The translations under genes were made by a program, and so were the position numbers. From positions 5,084,001-5,148,000 of the forward strand of contig NC_070565.1 in assembly GCF_026914185.1 (NCBI RefSeq): DNA of 64,000 nucleotides. Reading direction: 5' to 3'. The notes under the pieces are model-generated. The model saw only the letters and a list, made by a program, of their open reading frames with translations, made no database searches and had not been told where the DNA came from. The DNA comes from Puccinia triticina. Lineage: Eukaryota; Basidiomycota; Pucciniomycetes; Pucciniales; Pucciniaceae. Below are positions 47,570 through 60,902 of this stretch, in pieces; within the stretch, counting starts at the first letter, position 1; every line of letters starts with the position of its first letter.

Positions 47570-47880
47570 GTCAGGACAGTTCCAAGAAATATTTCTGGGA
47601 ACTTCCATTTGGTTCTGGGAACCGCTCTGCCGACATTTTTGGTTTTGATATCCTTTACACCAACCATTTTGGTTTTCAGAACCAATCCCACAACATTTGG
47701 GAAAAAGTTGTGAGATTGGTTCTGAAAACCAAATCTCTTAGAGGACGGTGGTCATTCTCTCACAAAATGGTTTTGGGAACCAATTTGGTAACCAATTGGG
47801 TTCCCAAACCAAATTCAGACCAATTTGGTCCCAAAAACCACTATCCAACCATTTTGGTTCTCAAGACCACCTCGGAAACT
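47570..47880. repeat. GGTTTTCAGAACC-type degenerate repeat, right block
   Basis: Same motif class as 45,830-46,560. Includes a near-perfect foldback at 47,660-47,733 (TTTTGGTTTTCAGAACCAAT with its inverse; loop ACATTTGGGAAAAA). Confidence 0.7.
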
Positions 47881-48189
47881 TTTAGTGCACCCGTGGTGTA
47901 CATACCTATGCAAGTTGCTCTCCTTTAAATAAGCACTCCGGTGAGTTTGCAACAAGCACTCATCACCGCACACCGTACCACAAGTTGCCAATGCCTTGTT
48001 TGTTACCAGTAGCCACTGCTACCGTCACCGTACTTGCCCAGCACCTTCCAAGCACTGCGGCAACCAACTCAGCTATACCTCCATTTACGCCAGGTTTGTT
48101 TCTCACCACAAGACACCGCCTGCCTCACCTGTCATCACCCCACCCATGGCTCATTCACCAAATATCGCAACTTGGACTCATTCTTCATC

Positions 48190-49735
48190 CACTCCTCCGC
48201 TGGCTCTGGTGCTTACGGGATCGTCAAACATGCCCAGGAGAATTGCGCAGACGGACAGCCAGTCGGCTCGCCGCTGGTGATCAAGTACATCATCAAACAA
48301 TGAATCCTTGCCGAAGCCCCACAAAGTATTCGGTCCGGGCCCAATCAAGACATTGACCACACAGTACATGAAAGCCAGAGACTCCAAAGGCAATAGTACG
48401 CCTGTCGAAACAATCCCTAACCGGACTGACCTTATTCAGCTTTGTGCAAAGGAGAGGTTTTTTTTTCTAGACCAAAACCAACCAGAGGCTTGCCTTCATT
48501 GGTTCAACCCAGCCTTGACCCCTCTGGATTTTTCTTCTCTCCTCTCGACCTTCTTTGATCGCGCTTGCTCGCCTCCCTTCTGTCTCAAGGAGTCAACCCA
48601 AACAGCGCCTCTCCTTTTCTGAACTCGACCGGAAAAACAGTTACCGTCTTCCCATCGGAGCCCCTTTTCCTCCTCTTGCTTGGACTTGACTTGACGATCA
48701 AACACCGGCCCCTTTTGGATCCCATACGGTGAAGGTCCGAGGATTTCTTGGTCTCTTGAATGTACGGACGGTTGGTTGATTGGACGAAGGTCCTGTCAGC
48801 TGAATGATCAACACGACCTGGCCGGCCTTGCCTCCGTTTTTCCCCCAGCCAGCCACTCCTACCCCTGTCATTGAAAACAGACAGTCCAGCTCAGCAGCCT
48901 CGACCAGCTACTCAGACAAAACAGACGACGGACTCATTCAAGGCAGCGGTGACCCAAACACAACCCTCAAAGTGTCCTTCGAGCCTTTGGATTATTTCAG
49001 ACGCCGCCGTCCCTCCTTCTGACCAATCGGAGACGAACGATCACCTTGAATGACCCCCCAGATGCTTGTCCCTTGCTCTAGACGGACTACCTGACCCACA
49101 CCTCCGCCGAGGACCAATCCTCATTAACCTGCTCGACTAGACGACCGCTGAACCAAGAACTTATGATTCCAGACCCCACGACGGCCACGTAGGACCGCAG
49201 GACCGATATCCGAGACCCCGGACCTCTCCCCCTTCCTCGACGGCCACACAGGACCGCCGAACCGATGCCTCAAACTCCCCAACTCCCTTGACGGCCACAC
49301 AGGACCGCCAAGACGATCTCTCAACCCCCCTCTCTGGCAGGATTCAGCCAGACATGTCCACCTACGCCGGCTGGCCAATTGACACCGCTAACCTCCCTCC
49401 CAACCCACTGAACTTGTTGACACCCGTACTGACGGAACGACCTACTGAATATCAGGATCTTAAAGACAAGAATATCATCTGCCACCGGCATGGTAATGCC
49501 CAACTGATTGATTTTGGAAGCGCTGCCTACGTCAGAGAGGGCAGCAAGTTCGAGATGTTTTTGGGTACATTAGAGTGAGCATCAATTCCCAGGTTTTTTT
49601 TAGTAGGCACATCTTTCTGGATAATTGTTGACAACATATAATTTCTTCTTGAATATAAAAGCTTTGTTGCTCCAGAGGTCCTCAAAGGCATCCCAAACTG
49701 CGGAAAAGAGATTGATATATACGGGCATTGGGGGT
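48190..49735 (+). pseudogene. PAS-kinase-type Ser/Thr kinase, degenerate
   Basis: Fragments of one protein kinase in order. The N-lobe has GSGAYGIVKHAQ and LVIKYIIKQ, then an in-frame TGA at 48,301 followed by ILAEA. The C-lobe at 49,441-49,576 has YQDLKDKNI (HRD replaced by YQD), IDFGSAAYVREG (DFG intact) and FLGTL. Past an apparent GT-AG intron it continues with FVAPEVLKGIP (APE motif) and EIDIYG, then a stop. The IDFGSAAY...GT(I/L)xxxAPEVLxGxP pattern is closest to PAS kinases. The region between the lobes lacks kinase features. Loss of HRD and the stops make it a pseudogene or captured fragment. Confidence 0.7.
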
Positions 49736-49802
49736 GATTTTATTTCTGCTGATCACCGGAGAATGTTTGTTTTAGAACCCCAAGGAAGCCACAAAGGGGA
49801 TT

Positions 49803-50049
49803 GGTGAGGGCAGCCAAGGGTGGCCAAAGCTCAAGACGCAACCCAACAGCATTTGTTTTTCATAATGTTCTTGAGCTCTGGTGATGACCCTTCCTCTACT
49901 GAAGTTCATTGGAATCCGCGCAGTTGTAATGAAATTCAGCTTCTCAAGGTGCTTCTCTGTTGGCTTAATCTGATCTGTAACTGAATTTTGGTGTGTCATT
50001 GATAGTTCAGTTACTCTCCTAGAGCCACTCAGCTCTTGACAGTTATTCA
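49803..50049. other. Gene-free stretch
   Basis: No further kinase exon recognised. It ends in TCA, the target duplication of the next element. Confidence 0.4.
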
Positions 50050-50986
50050 CACTGCAAGAAAAACTCTAGAAACTGCTTGCAGTTGAGATGCAAGAGCTCA
50101 AGGCAAGCTGTGCCTCATGCAAGAATCAAGCACTGGTTGATTCAATTTCCATGCACATTGCATAATTTATGCAAGAGGGAGTCTAAGGTACAAAAAACTG
50201 AGTACAGACTCCAAAATACTGAGTTGATACCTGTGCAAATCCCCCTTTCATGTGAAAATTCCCCTTTCATGTGCACATATCTCTTTCATGTGCATATATC
50301 CCTTTTGTATGTATTGACCCCTTTCATAATGTGTACATACCCCTTTATGTGCACATACTCCTTTCATGTGCGTGTATCCCTTTCATGTGCATGTATCCCT
50401 TTCACAATGTGTATATACCCCTTTCATCATGCTTTCACGACCCTTTCATGTTTACATGTCCCCTTACATCCTTTTCAACCCTTTCATAATTCAGATTTAC
50501 ATACCCCTTTGATGGTTACATATCCCTTTCATGTGCAAATACCCCTTATTGCACATACCCCTTTCATGCATACATACCCCTTTCATGCATACATACCCCT
50601 TTCATCATGTGTACATATCCCTTCTATGTGTTAATACACCTTCTCACATTCCCCTTTCATATGTACATATTCCTTTCATATGTACATATCCCTTTCATGT
50701 GTACATACCCTTTTTATGTTATTCTGGCTGGATTCAATGGCCCATGGAGTGTTTTATAAAAGAAAATAAAAGGGTACTCAGGGCAATGCTCATTTGCAAG
50801 GTTGGACATTTGTCTCAGCCTACTGCATGAGCTCTACAGCATGTTAAGTATTGAGATGCTGAACAAGGTACACACTGAAGGTGCACCAGCATGGAATTTG
50901 GGTGCTTGACTCCAGCTTGAGCTGAGGCTTGATTCAAGCTTGCTGCATCTCAACTGCAAGCAGTTTCTAGAGTTTTTCTTGCAGTG
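50050..50986. mobile_element. CACTA-like element (937 bp)
   Basis: CACTGCAAGAAAAACTCTAG continues to GAAACTGCTTGCAGTTGAG and is mirrored at 50,944-50,986, ending GCAGTG. TCA flanks both sides (50,047-50,049; 50,987-50,989). The roughly 43-bp inverted ends and 3-bp target duplication fit the CACTA/EnSpm superfamily. The interior is a minisatellite, with no transposase. Confidence 0.85.
50238..50720. repeat. CCCCTTTCATGTGTACATA minisatellite
   Basis: About 23 degenerate units of 18-24 bp, CCCCTTTCAT(G)TGxACATAT, in tandem inside the CACTA-like element. Open frames of Phe/His/Ile/Pro repeats on the plus strand are translations of it. Confidence 0.9.
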
Positions 50987-51105
50987 TCAAACTCTTTGAA
51001 ATTAAGTTCACTTTTTTGTACAAGCTCAACTTAGCCTAAGCTGTTTCTTCATCATCAACAAAACTACAGTCCTGCACTTTATTTTAGATTTTATTTACAT
51101 CCTTG

Positions 51106-51360
51106 GACTATTGTACTGGCCAGGTCCTGGCTGGGAGGATCAGTGAAGCCCTTGCAATAATTGGGTCCTTGATCTTTCATGAGTCAAGCTACAATAAACT
51201 GAGCTATACTTCCTTGTTTTTCTTGATCCCTGGAGCCTATGGTATCATGCCAAGCTTGGCGGCTTGGATGGCAGAAAATAGCAAGCCACACATTAGAAAA
51301 GAGAGTGTATTTGCCTGTGGAGGAATGGTGGCAAACATAGGTGGGTTGTTCAGCATTTGG
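51106..51360 (+). pseudogene. MFS transporter exon fragment
   Basis: A single open exon encoding SYTSLFFLIPGAYGIMPSL, AAWMAENSKPHIRKE and GMVANIGGLFSIW, then a GT donor (GTAAGTC at 51,361). The arrangement, with an aromatic TM segment, G-x-Y-G-x-x-P, (A)W-x-x-N, a charged loop and N-x-G-G-x-x-S, resembles TM4-5 or TM10-11 of anion:cation symporter-type MFS carriers such as allantoate permeases. No matching upstream or downstream exon was found, so it is a fragment. Confidence 0.5.
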
Positions 51361-52076
51361 GTAAGTCAACCATGCCTGATTCAACTATGCAGGGAGAGAG
51401 AAATAGAAATAGAGGGATAAAACATGGACACTTTGTAACTGGATTCAACCCTGAAATAAGTACACATTCCTGTTGTGTGAACTTGATGTAAATTGAATAA
51501 AAAATGACATGGTGATTGGCAAGTAGATACTAAGATTGAAATACATGGTTGGTGTGTGTGCATTTCTTTATGGGTGGGGTTGTTGTTAAATTAATTGTAG
51601 ACTCTATTTGACAAATGAGGGCTTAGTACTCAAATTTCAGTCTTTTCAGCCTTGGAAGCAGATGTGCTGAAGGGAATTCCCCTTGACGCTGTCAAACAGG
51701 TTCTGAAAACAGAACAAAATGATAAATTTGGTAAACAACTTTACACTGGTGACATGAAAAAAAAATATTGAGTAGTTGCAAATAGTGGAGACACAGTGGC
51801 CGCTTATCCTGTGGGGATATGCAGTTGGGAGACATGAGGGGTAAATCCAGGGCAAAGGAGCCGGATGGCTGGCCAAAGGAGATTGTGCTGCATGAGTGTC
51901 AATGGGAGACCTCTGCCAGATCATGATTGTGGGTGTCACAAGCTGTCAAAAAATGAGGTTTGCTCTCATTTTTTCACAGTGGGATTTTCCATGCCAGAGA
52001 CCACTTTAAAAGGGGGGGTACAATCCAAGTTCCAACAGCAAGGAATGGGCTTGCGGGGGGTGGGGGCTTACACCCT
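51361..52076. other. Gene-free stretch
   Basis: No exon follows the MFS fragment convincingly. GCAGATGTGCTGAAGGGAAT at 51,657 loosely resembles the kinase motif VLKGIP but is too short to assign. Confidence 0.35.
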
Positions 52077-52104
52077 GCAGCGGCGTAGCTGCGTTGGCCT
52101 CTAG
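52077..52104 (+). mobile_element. Helitron-like 3' terminus 3
   Basis: Hairpin GCAGC-GGCGTA-GCTGC, then GTTGGCCT and CTAG followed by T. Compared with 13,731-13,762 the stem bases have changed (GAAGCCGC to GTAGCTGC) while pairing is largely kept. Confidence 0.45.
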
Positions 52105-52266
52105 TAAAATCATAAAATCATAAAACTTTCAAGTGATGATTTCATATGTACCATTCTAGAAATGTTGCTGTAATTTGAGTGTTTGGGTGGTGAATATTTA
52201 TTTCTGTTTAGAATTTTATGATTTTATGGTGTTATGATTTTATGCAAGTCAACTTTGAACACCCTA
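52105..52266. mobile_element. Palindromic ATAAAATCATAAA element
   Basis: AAAATCATAAAATCATAAAA at the left is mirrored by TTTTATGATTTTATGGTGTT-type sequence at the right. It ends AACTTTGAACACC. It lies immediately after the Helitron-like end. Related ends at 4851 and 45,497. Confidence 0.55.
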
Positions 52267-52271
52267 TATGT

Positions 52272-53048
52272 TCACTTCACTTTGATAACCAAGTAAGATT
52301 TTGAATTCTGAACAGATATAAATCTTGAAAGCAGTTGGATCCTGTCTGCTCCAGTATTCAAAACATTTATCCAAATATTAAGAACCACAGCACTGCTACA
52401 TCCACCAATCTTCAGACTAAGTGGAAGTAATACCTCAGACACCCCCCAGCCATGTTCCTGCCTCCGCAACCATTGATAGTGTTTGCATGGCCCACACAAA
52501 AAACGGGGCTCAGTGATTTGATCAAACCCACAGATCAATCTGTTAGAAGGCATGCATGAGCCAAACATAAAACATTCAAACACCTGATAAACACCAAGGA
52601 AGATAAAAAATGCGCTATTATTAAAGCAATGGCCCTTGGACCCTACCATTGGTAACCTGAAAATTGGTGTCAGTAAAAAATTGTCACAGTTTAAGCAAAG
52701 GCAAGCTTACATTAATGATAATTTAGTCACCAAGCTGATGCCATCAAGCTCCCTGGCAAAACAAGTGCAGCATCCAGTGTGAAAAATATCTCTTGAAAGT
52801 ATAATACAAGTGGCATCTTCAATTAATATTGAGTGAGCAAACCCTGATGTGTTGGAAACCCAAAAAAAAGTTAGAAAAACACAGCTAGGATGCATTACAA
52901 CTCCACTTGCAGATGACTCATGAGACAGAGTTATGTCACAAAGTAACCTGCCACCCTCCCATCTTGACTGATACATTGAGGCTGAATGTATGGTCCCAAC
53001 AGGGTTGTGATGCTCTTGCTTGTCAACCCGCAAACCGGCTATCATCAC
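52272..53048 (-). CDS. Hypothetical protein, two exons
   Basis: Not recognised. Exon A (53048-52711, from ATG) joins exon B (52656-52272, to TGA) through a 54-bp GT-AG intron, and the phase matches (AT + G). The product would be about 240 aa with several Cys (FHTGCCTCF, CGPCKHY) and moderately hydrophobic blocks. Further possible coding pieces in other frames lie upstream on the same strand (53,023-53,223; MTYPNKFIIGSSPDPI at about 53,310-53,400; 53,429-53,614). The locus may thus be a larger decayed gene or transposon ORF. No family can be named. Confidence 0.35.
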
Positions 53049-53309
53049 AGATCAAGTTTGGTGTTGTCCAACCATTGTAACAAATAGCCTTCCTGCTAAT
53101 TGTATGCGCCTTCATCTTTGGGGTCATTGACAAATGTGCACGCAGGTCAACAATGTAAACCCCACCTCTTGCACACATATAACATAGATTTCTTGCAAAT
53201 ATCTCCTCCATGTGAGTTTCCACATTGAGTTATATTCTTGGCTGAATATATAACAATATGTTAGTGTTAATTCTTGTCTTCACATTAATACCAGCTTACC
53301 TTTGCAATA

Positions 53310-53614
53310 GCCATGAAATCACCGGTGAATAAAATCTCATCTTGACGACTGATTGGATCGGGACTTGATCCAATAATAAACTTGTTTGGATAAGTCATTT
53401 GCGTTAAATAAAGAGTGTGGCACAGTAGCTATACCAATAATTGTGTTGGAAATTTGTTTAGAATTTTACAGAATGTGAAATCCATTCTGCTGTGCTGGGC
53501 ATTCCTTTGTGGCGCAGGCGGTTGCATACCGCCTGGGTAGTCATCAGGTTCCTTTTCTTCCTTGGGATTATTTCCCACTTGGGCTGACCCAGGTGCTACT
53601 CCTGTAGCACTCAA
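53310..53614 (-). CDS. Hypothetical coding pieces upstream of the previous locus
   Basis: Two minus-strand pieces: NPKEEKEPDDYPGGMQPP (53,429-53,614 frame) and a segment ending FTGDFMAIAK before a GTAAGC donor at 53,301. Proline-rich, acidic composition as in a Gag-like or linker region. It lies just downstream (on the minus strand) of an LTR-like sequence, which would fit a decayed retrotransposon, but no Gag, protease or polymerase motif is visible. Confidence 0.3.
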
Positions 53615-53639
53615 GTCATCCCGGTAAAGGTTGAGGGGA

Positions 53640-54076
53640 GCTAGTTTTTCCTTTTCTCTCTTTGCTCCTCTCCCTAGAACAGGGTTTGGAATTGTTAAGG
53701 ATTCCTCCTCAAAAAGAGAGTAGGGGCTAGTTGAAGGAGGAGTCTGGTTGTCTCTCCTTCAAGAATCTGTAAGAGCCCGCGTCAGGGGACAAGGGCTCTT
53801 CACTGGTCTGGGGCTCAGGGACACAGAGGCAAGGCCTCGAACGGTTTCTAGAACCGCAGTGGGGTGAATTACTGGCTCGGGAGAGATGGGAAGGCGATCT
53901 CTCTGGTCAGACTATATACACTGATATGAGGAAAAGGAAGGAAAAAGGGGAAATCGAGATGAGAGCTTACCTGGCTCAGGAGAGATGGGAAGGCGATCTC
54001 TACCAAGCCAGGAGGGGCGGGGGCGTGACTGGGTTAAGTAGGGGATCCTTTGGGATCCTGTGATCCTGCTTGTGAC
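53640..54076 (-). mobile_element. LTR-like sequence on the minus strand
   Basis: Read on the minus strand it starts TGTCACAAGCAGGATC, has TGTATATAGTCTGACC as TATA-like sequence near 53,915, and contains a twice-repeated GAGATGGGAAGGCGATCTCT motif (53,885 and 53,986, plus sense). End not defined. Confidence 0.4.
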
Positions 54077-54804
54077 ACCTCCGAGGGGAGGGGTTACAGA
54101 ATCTTAGTCTTACAATTTAAGGGTTGTGAGGGCGTTCACTCGATATCTTGTCATACATTAATTTAAACTGGTGGCGAGTGCTTGTTTAAGGCAAACTTGC
54201 AGACGCTACATGATGTTAGTCAAACCTAACACTTTTATCGCGTTACCACCTCGCCTATTCTACAGCCAGTCAGGTTTGACTTTTGATTTGTGTTCGCAAT
54301 CAACCAAACTGGGGTTGATGACCCAACAAACTGATAGAGTTGCATTTTACTAACCAGACATCTCAGATGAGCCCAGCAAGATTGTGTGACAATAATTTAC
54401 CTATCCTGCAGCCAGCCAGGTTGAGGTGGATGATACAACAACTTTCTAGATTCTCAGATGCCTAGCCAAACACCTCACATGAGCCCAGAAAAATTGTGTG
54501 GCAATGCTTATCAGAAATTTGACAATAAATAATCATTTGCTATAAACCAGAATTGAATTTGCCTCCTCCAAATTAGCATTTTTCAAAGTCAACGACATCA
54601 CAGGCGGTAAGCGTAATCTCACTCGACCAACCTACATTCACCAGATACACCATGCTTTACCCGCAGCCGCTCCAGGACAGCTTCCTCCAAGGCTTAAGAG
54701 AAAAATCTGTGCATCAAATTATATTTGAAGATGCAGTAAAGCTTAATTCTATTGTGAGGCAATTAGGCGGTGAGGTTGAGGTTGTGAAACTCCATAAAAT
54801 ATTA
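54077..54804. other. Gene-free stretch
   Basis: Short, unrecognised open frames only. Confidence 0.4.
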
Positions 54805-54876
54805 TGTGTCCTATGGGAGTTGAACCCATGTCTCTTATATCCATGTCAAGTGTACTAACCACTGTACTAAGGACAC
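54805..54876 (-). tRNA. tRNA-like sequence (irregular anticodon arm)
   Basis: Exactly 72 nt. The acceptor GTGTCCT/AGGACAC is perfect, as are the D stem GTAC/GTAC and T stem ATGGG/CCCAT with loop TTCAACT; the discriminator is A. The anticodon arm CTTGACATGGATATAAG has a mismatch and its loop CATGGAT lacks U33. If read normally the anticodon would be TGG. Intact outer arms with a damaged decoding arm suggest a tRNA pseudogene or SINE head. Confidence 0.5.
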
Positions 54877-55924
54877 TTGGATATGAATGGCTGCAGGTGG
54901 GTGAATGAACATCCACTGGTGTCACATGAAGATCCCTAATTGAGGGTAAGACCTGTAAATGACAGGTCATGAATGAGTGACACCAGCAGGTATGATAAAG
55001 CCAAGAGTAGCAGAACCACAACCTGACACAGGTGGGTCAAGATCAGGCTGAGTTGGTTGAGTCGGTTACAGGGCAACCACAACGGTCGGACATGATGTTT
55101 TGCGTGGATGGTGCTGGTGCGCGACACCTGATATGGTCATGTCTTGATTGGTATTTGGGGAGGTTTGGACGAAGGGGTACCACTACCATGGGGTTGGCGC
55201 CAAGGCAACTGGGTCGGCGCAACCAAAAGAGGATATGTTGCTTTGTGGGCGTGGCAGGTGTGGGGTTAGGGCGGTATTGAGTGTCAAGCTCAATTTGTGT
55301 GTGCGTAGGTTCTGAATTGAGAGTCGGAGTAGTCAAATTGTACTACATAACATCCGCCAGGGGCGTGCGTTTTGGCGCGCTTGGGCTCAGGGTGGGTTGT
55401 CAGGACAAGCTTTGCTAGGGGGTGGTTGGGTGTTGCAGGTTGAGTATTGAGTTTTAAGATTTTTGGGCGTGGGTGTAGGTGGGTGGCCAATTGCTTAAGT
55501 AGAGGTGGTGGGTGTTTTCAGGTCCCCCAGGGAGTTTGGGGATGCTGCAATTCCAGCTATCCAACTCCCTCAACCCTTCTGCTGGTGCACATTCACAGTT
55601 TGAAGGGCAAAGAGTGGGCCCCCCACTGGTCCCAGCCTTTTCTGCGGGCCGGGGGCCTTCATGTCCAGTCCTTTTGAACCGTGCGCTTGACGCGGGCTGG
55701 GGGCTGAGCCTGTGGCACAACACTTTTGCTGATGTTGGAAGGCTATTTGAGTTGTTGGTGGTACATAAAAGTTTTTGTATTTTTAGTTATGGAGTGGTTA
55801 TGGTGTTTGTTTTCTCCTTTTGTTTTTTGGGAAAACCCATGATTTTTTTTCTCAATTTTTGCATGTTGTAGGGGGAACCCTTGAAAATTTTTTTCAGGAT
55901 TAGGCAAATCTGTGTCTTTAATAA
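54877..55924. other. Gene-free stretch
   Basis: G/T-rich on the plus strand, with several short open frames and no recognised domain. Confidence 0.4.
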
Positions 55925-56060
55925 ACTTGGATACAATACCACTGTATTGTATCTTTTTTTCAATACAATACATGGTATTGAATTCTGATGTATCAAAAAA
56001 ACAATCCTATATGTAGTATTGGCCAATACTGATCCTGTATTGTATTGCTTCACTGTTGTT
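55925..56060. repeat. AATACA/TGTATTG palindromic block, copy 3
   Basis: GATACAATACCACTGTATTG, CAATACAATACATGGTATTG and CCTGTATTGTATTG are mutually complementary. Third occurrence of this block type in the window. Confidence 0.6.
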
Positions 56061-56380
56061 ACCTGTTCCTCACAAAATGTTGCATGAATTCTAATCAGCT
56101 TCATAACATAAACAAATAATATAAAATTCAGTACTCACCTTGCTTGGGTCAATGTCACCAGTGCTTGTTACTCCAAGCAATCCAAGGTCCGAGCACGGTC
56201 CTTATCATTCTTCTTCTTGAAACAGCTTGCAGTGTGTTTAAGGAGATTACTACAGGATGTGTCACTAATTGGTCAATTGATTTTCTTGTCACATATAAAA
56301 GGATCATAAAACAAATTTAGACTATTAGCAAAATGATTCAAAAAAGTGATAATAAAGATAACAATGAACCTATGATTTGC

Positions 56381-56737
56381 AAGGATAAGCTATCATCCTC
56401 CATCCATTCTTATCAAGTTGATTGGATATCTGAGGTGTTTTGTATGACACATGACTGGTACTGAAAGCAATCCTGGCAATTTGTTGTGCTTGGCCTGTAA
56501 CTATTTTCAGACTGCGGAAGAAAGAAAGAAATAGTAAAAATAAATCGACCAAAAAACAATCAAGATAAGACATACTAACTGATTGGTAGTGGCACTGGCA
56601 GGCCCTCCACTGGCAGACAGAGTGGTTATACTTTCTCCAGGATTCTCCTTGTCCACTTCAATGGTATCAGTAGCAGCAGCCGCATCAGATACAGAAGAGA
56701 TACTTGTTGCTTGGTAGGCATTTGGCATAGAAACCAT
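56381..56737 (-). CDS. Conserved fragment of unknown function, copy 2
   Basis: Possible two-exon piece. It opens at ATG 56,737 (MVSMPNAYQATSISS...), runs through an acidic Ser/Thr-rich stretch to TTNQ, then a GTTAGT donor at about 56,580. A CGCAG acceptor at about 56,513 leads to a part ending QISNQLDKNGWRMIAY. The second part resembles the minus-strand fragment at 7749-7955 (ELSSQLDKLGCPMIAW), so this is a repeated gene family, perhaps transposon-borne. Confidence 0.35.
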
Positions 56738-56745
56738 ATTTGGTG

Positions 56746-56861
56746 ATGATTCTAATTTCTTGACAAGATTTCTTGGGTTGACGGTGTGGTGAGATGGTAG
56801 GGTATGATTCTAATTTCTTGACAATATTTCTTGGGTTGACGGTGTGGTGAGATGGTAGGGT
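56746..56861. repeat. 58-bp tandem duplication
   Basis: ATGATTCTAATTTCTTGACA...GGTAGGGT occurs twice head-to-tail with one visible difference (AAGATTTC versus AATATTTC). Confidence 0.95.
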
Positions 56862-56887
56862 CAAAGGGGTATATTGAGGATATAATA

Positions 56888-57018
56888 GGATGGTTCACGT
56901 AGGGATTTTTTAACCCTGCTGATGTTATAAATCAGCAAGCCTTCCCAGCCAAATTGGCTGGGACCGTGGGATAAACTTTATTTTGGTCTTGCTGATTTTG
57001 GCCCTACGTGAACCGTCC
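56888..57018 (-). mobile_element. 131-bp MITE, GGTTCACG family, copy 3
   Basis: GGATGGTTCACGTAGGG and CCCTACGTGAACCGTCC with TA on both sides, 131 bp. The interior is the reverse complement of copy 1 at 32,201 (CCCAGCCAAATTGGCTGGGA; GGGATAAACTTTATTT). Confidence 0.92.
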
Positions 57019-57211
57019 TAATGATATACTTTGTGATACCTGCTCCATTACGTGTGTTTACTGGGTATCACTGGCATGAAATCCAGATACCCGTACTTCA
57101 CATGTGGAGAGGGTACCTGCCAGAGCAATAGTACCCATTGCACCCACGTGCCATCTTTATAATAGACCCACAAGTTAGTGGGCATCAGCTACAATTTAGT
57201 TTTAGGGAACA

Positions 57212-57385
57212 GGGGGGTTCACAATTGAGTTTTACTGAACTTTGGAGCTAAATTTAAGGCCTTTACAAACATAATTTAAAAAATTTGGTAAAATGCACAG
57301 CAGCAAGTGATACTGATCATTATTTAAAAAAATTGTTCATAAAAAACTTCTGATGTGTTTGATTAAAGTTTTGCAACTTTTCTAC
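57212..57385. mobile_element. MITE, GGGGGTTCAC family, truncated
   Basis: The left end GGGGGGTTCACAATTGAG and interior AACTTTGGAGCTAAATTTAA match 45,048-45,246. The right inverted end is missing. Confidence 0.7.
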
Positions 57386-57997
57386 ATAAGCTGGTTGTTG
57401 TTTTGAGGCGCGGGTTAACTGATGGCTTTGAGGCCGGGAATTTAGAGGCCCGTAAATGGTGACGGGAAGTCCTCCACCGATTGCCTGTCAGAATTGAAAC
57501 ATGCACCACTATCAATGATATTCTTCTTCCTTCCTTTGGGTTGAGAACCCCCGAGTTCCGTGAGGGTTACTGGAGTGACATCATCGATCCCAGGTGTGCT
57601 TGGGTCTCAGGTCCAGCCACACTCATCAGCACTCCTTCCCTGTTGCACTTAACAGTCCAGCCTTTTGACAAGCCGATGATTATTTCTATTTCAAGCGATT
57701 TTCACCTGAGGTTGTCTGTGGTTTTGGCTTGGTTTTGGCTGGTTTCTGACCTGACTCTGGCCAGTTTCCAGTTTCTGACATGGTTTTATCGCTTATCGAA
57801 TGGTTTTGGACCCACTCCAATCCCAGCTCACTGCACTCCGCACTCACCACCACCACCACATCGCCAGCAGCACCTCTCCCCAACTGATATCTCTGCAAGA
57901 TATCTGAGCGTCTCCTACTAGAAAAACACAGCTAACAGGATAGAGCAAACGAAGCCCTACCAACTGAACCTCTTCTCCATCTCCAGCGATCGAGAGT
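57386..57997. other. Upstream region of calcineurin A
   Basis: ACGGGAAGTCCTCCA at 57,462-57,476 is a lone end of the GGANGACTTCCCG family. C/A-rich sequence nearer the start codon probably contains promoter and 5' UTR. Short open frames are not supported. Confidence 0.5.

Positions 57998-60902
<2,905 letters not shown>

Noticed and set aside
50077..50830. Plus-strand frames rich in PFH and YIP repeats
   Set aside because: Translation of the CCCCTTTCATGTG minisatellite inside a CACTA-like element.
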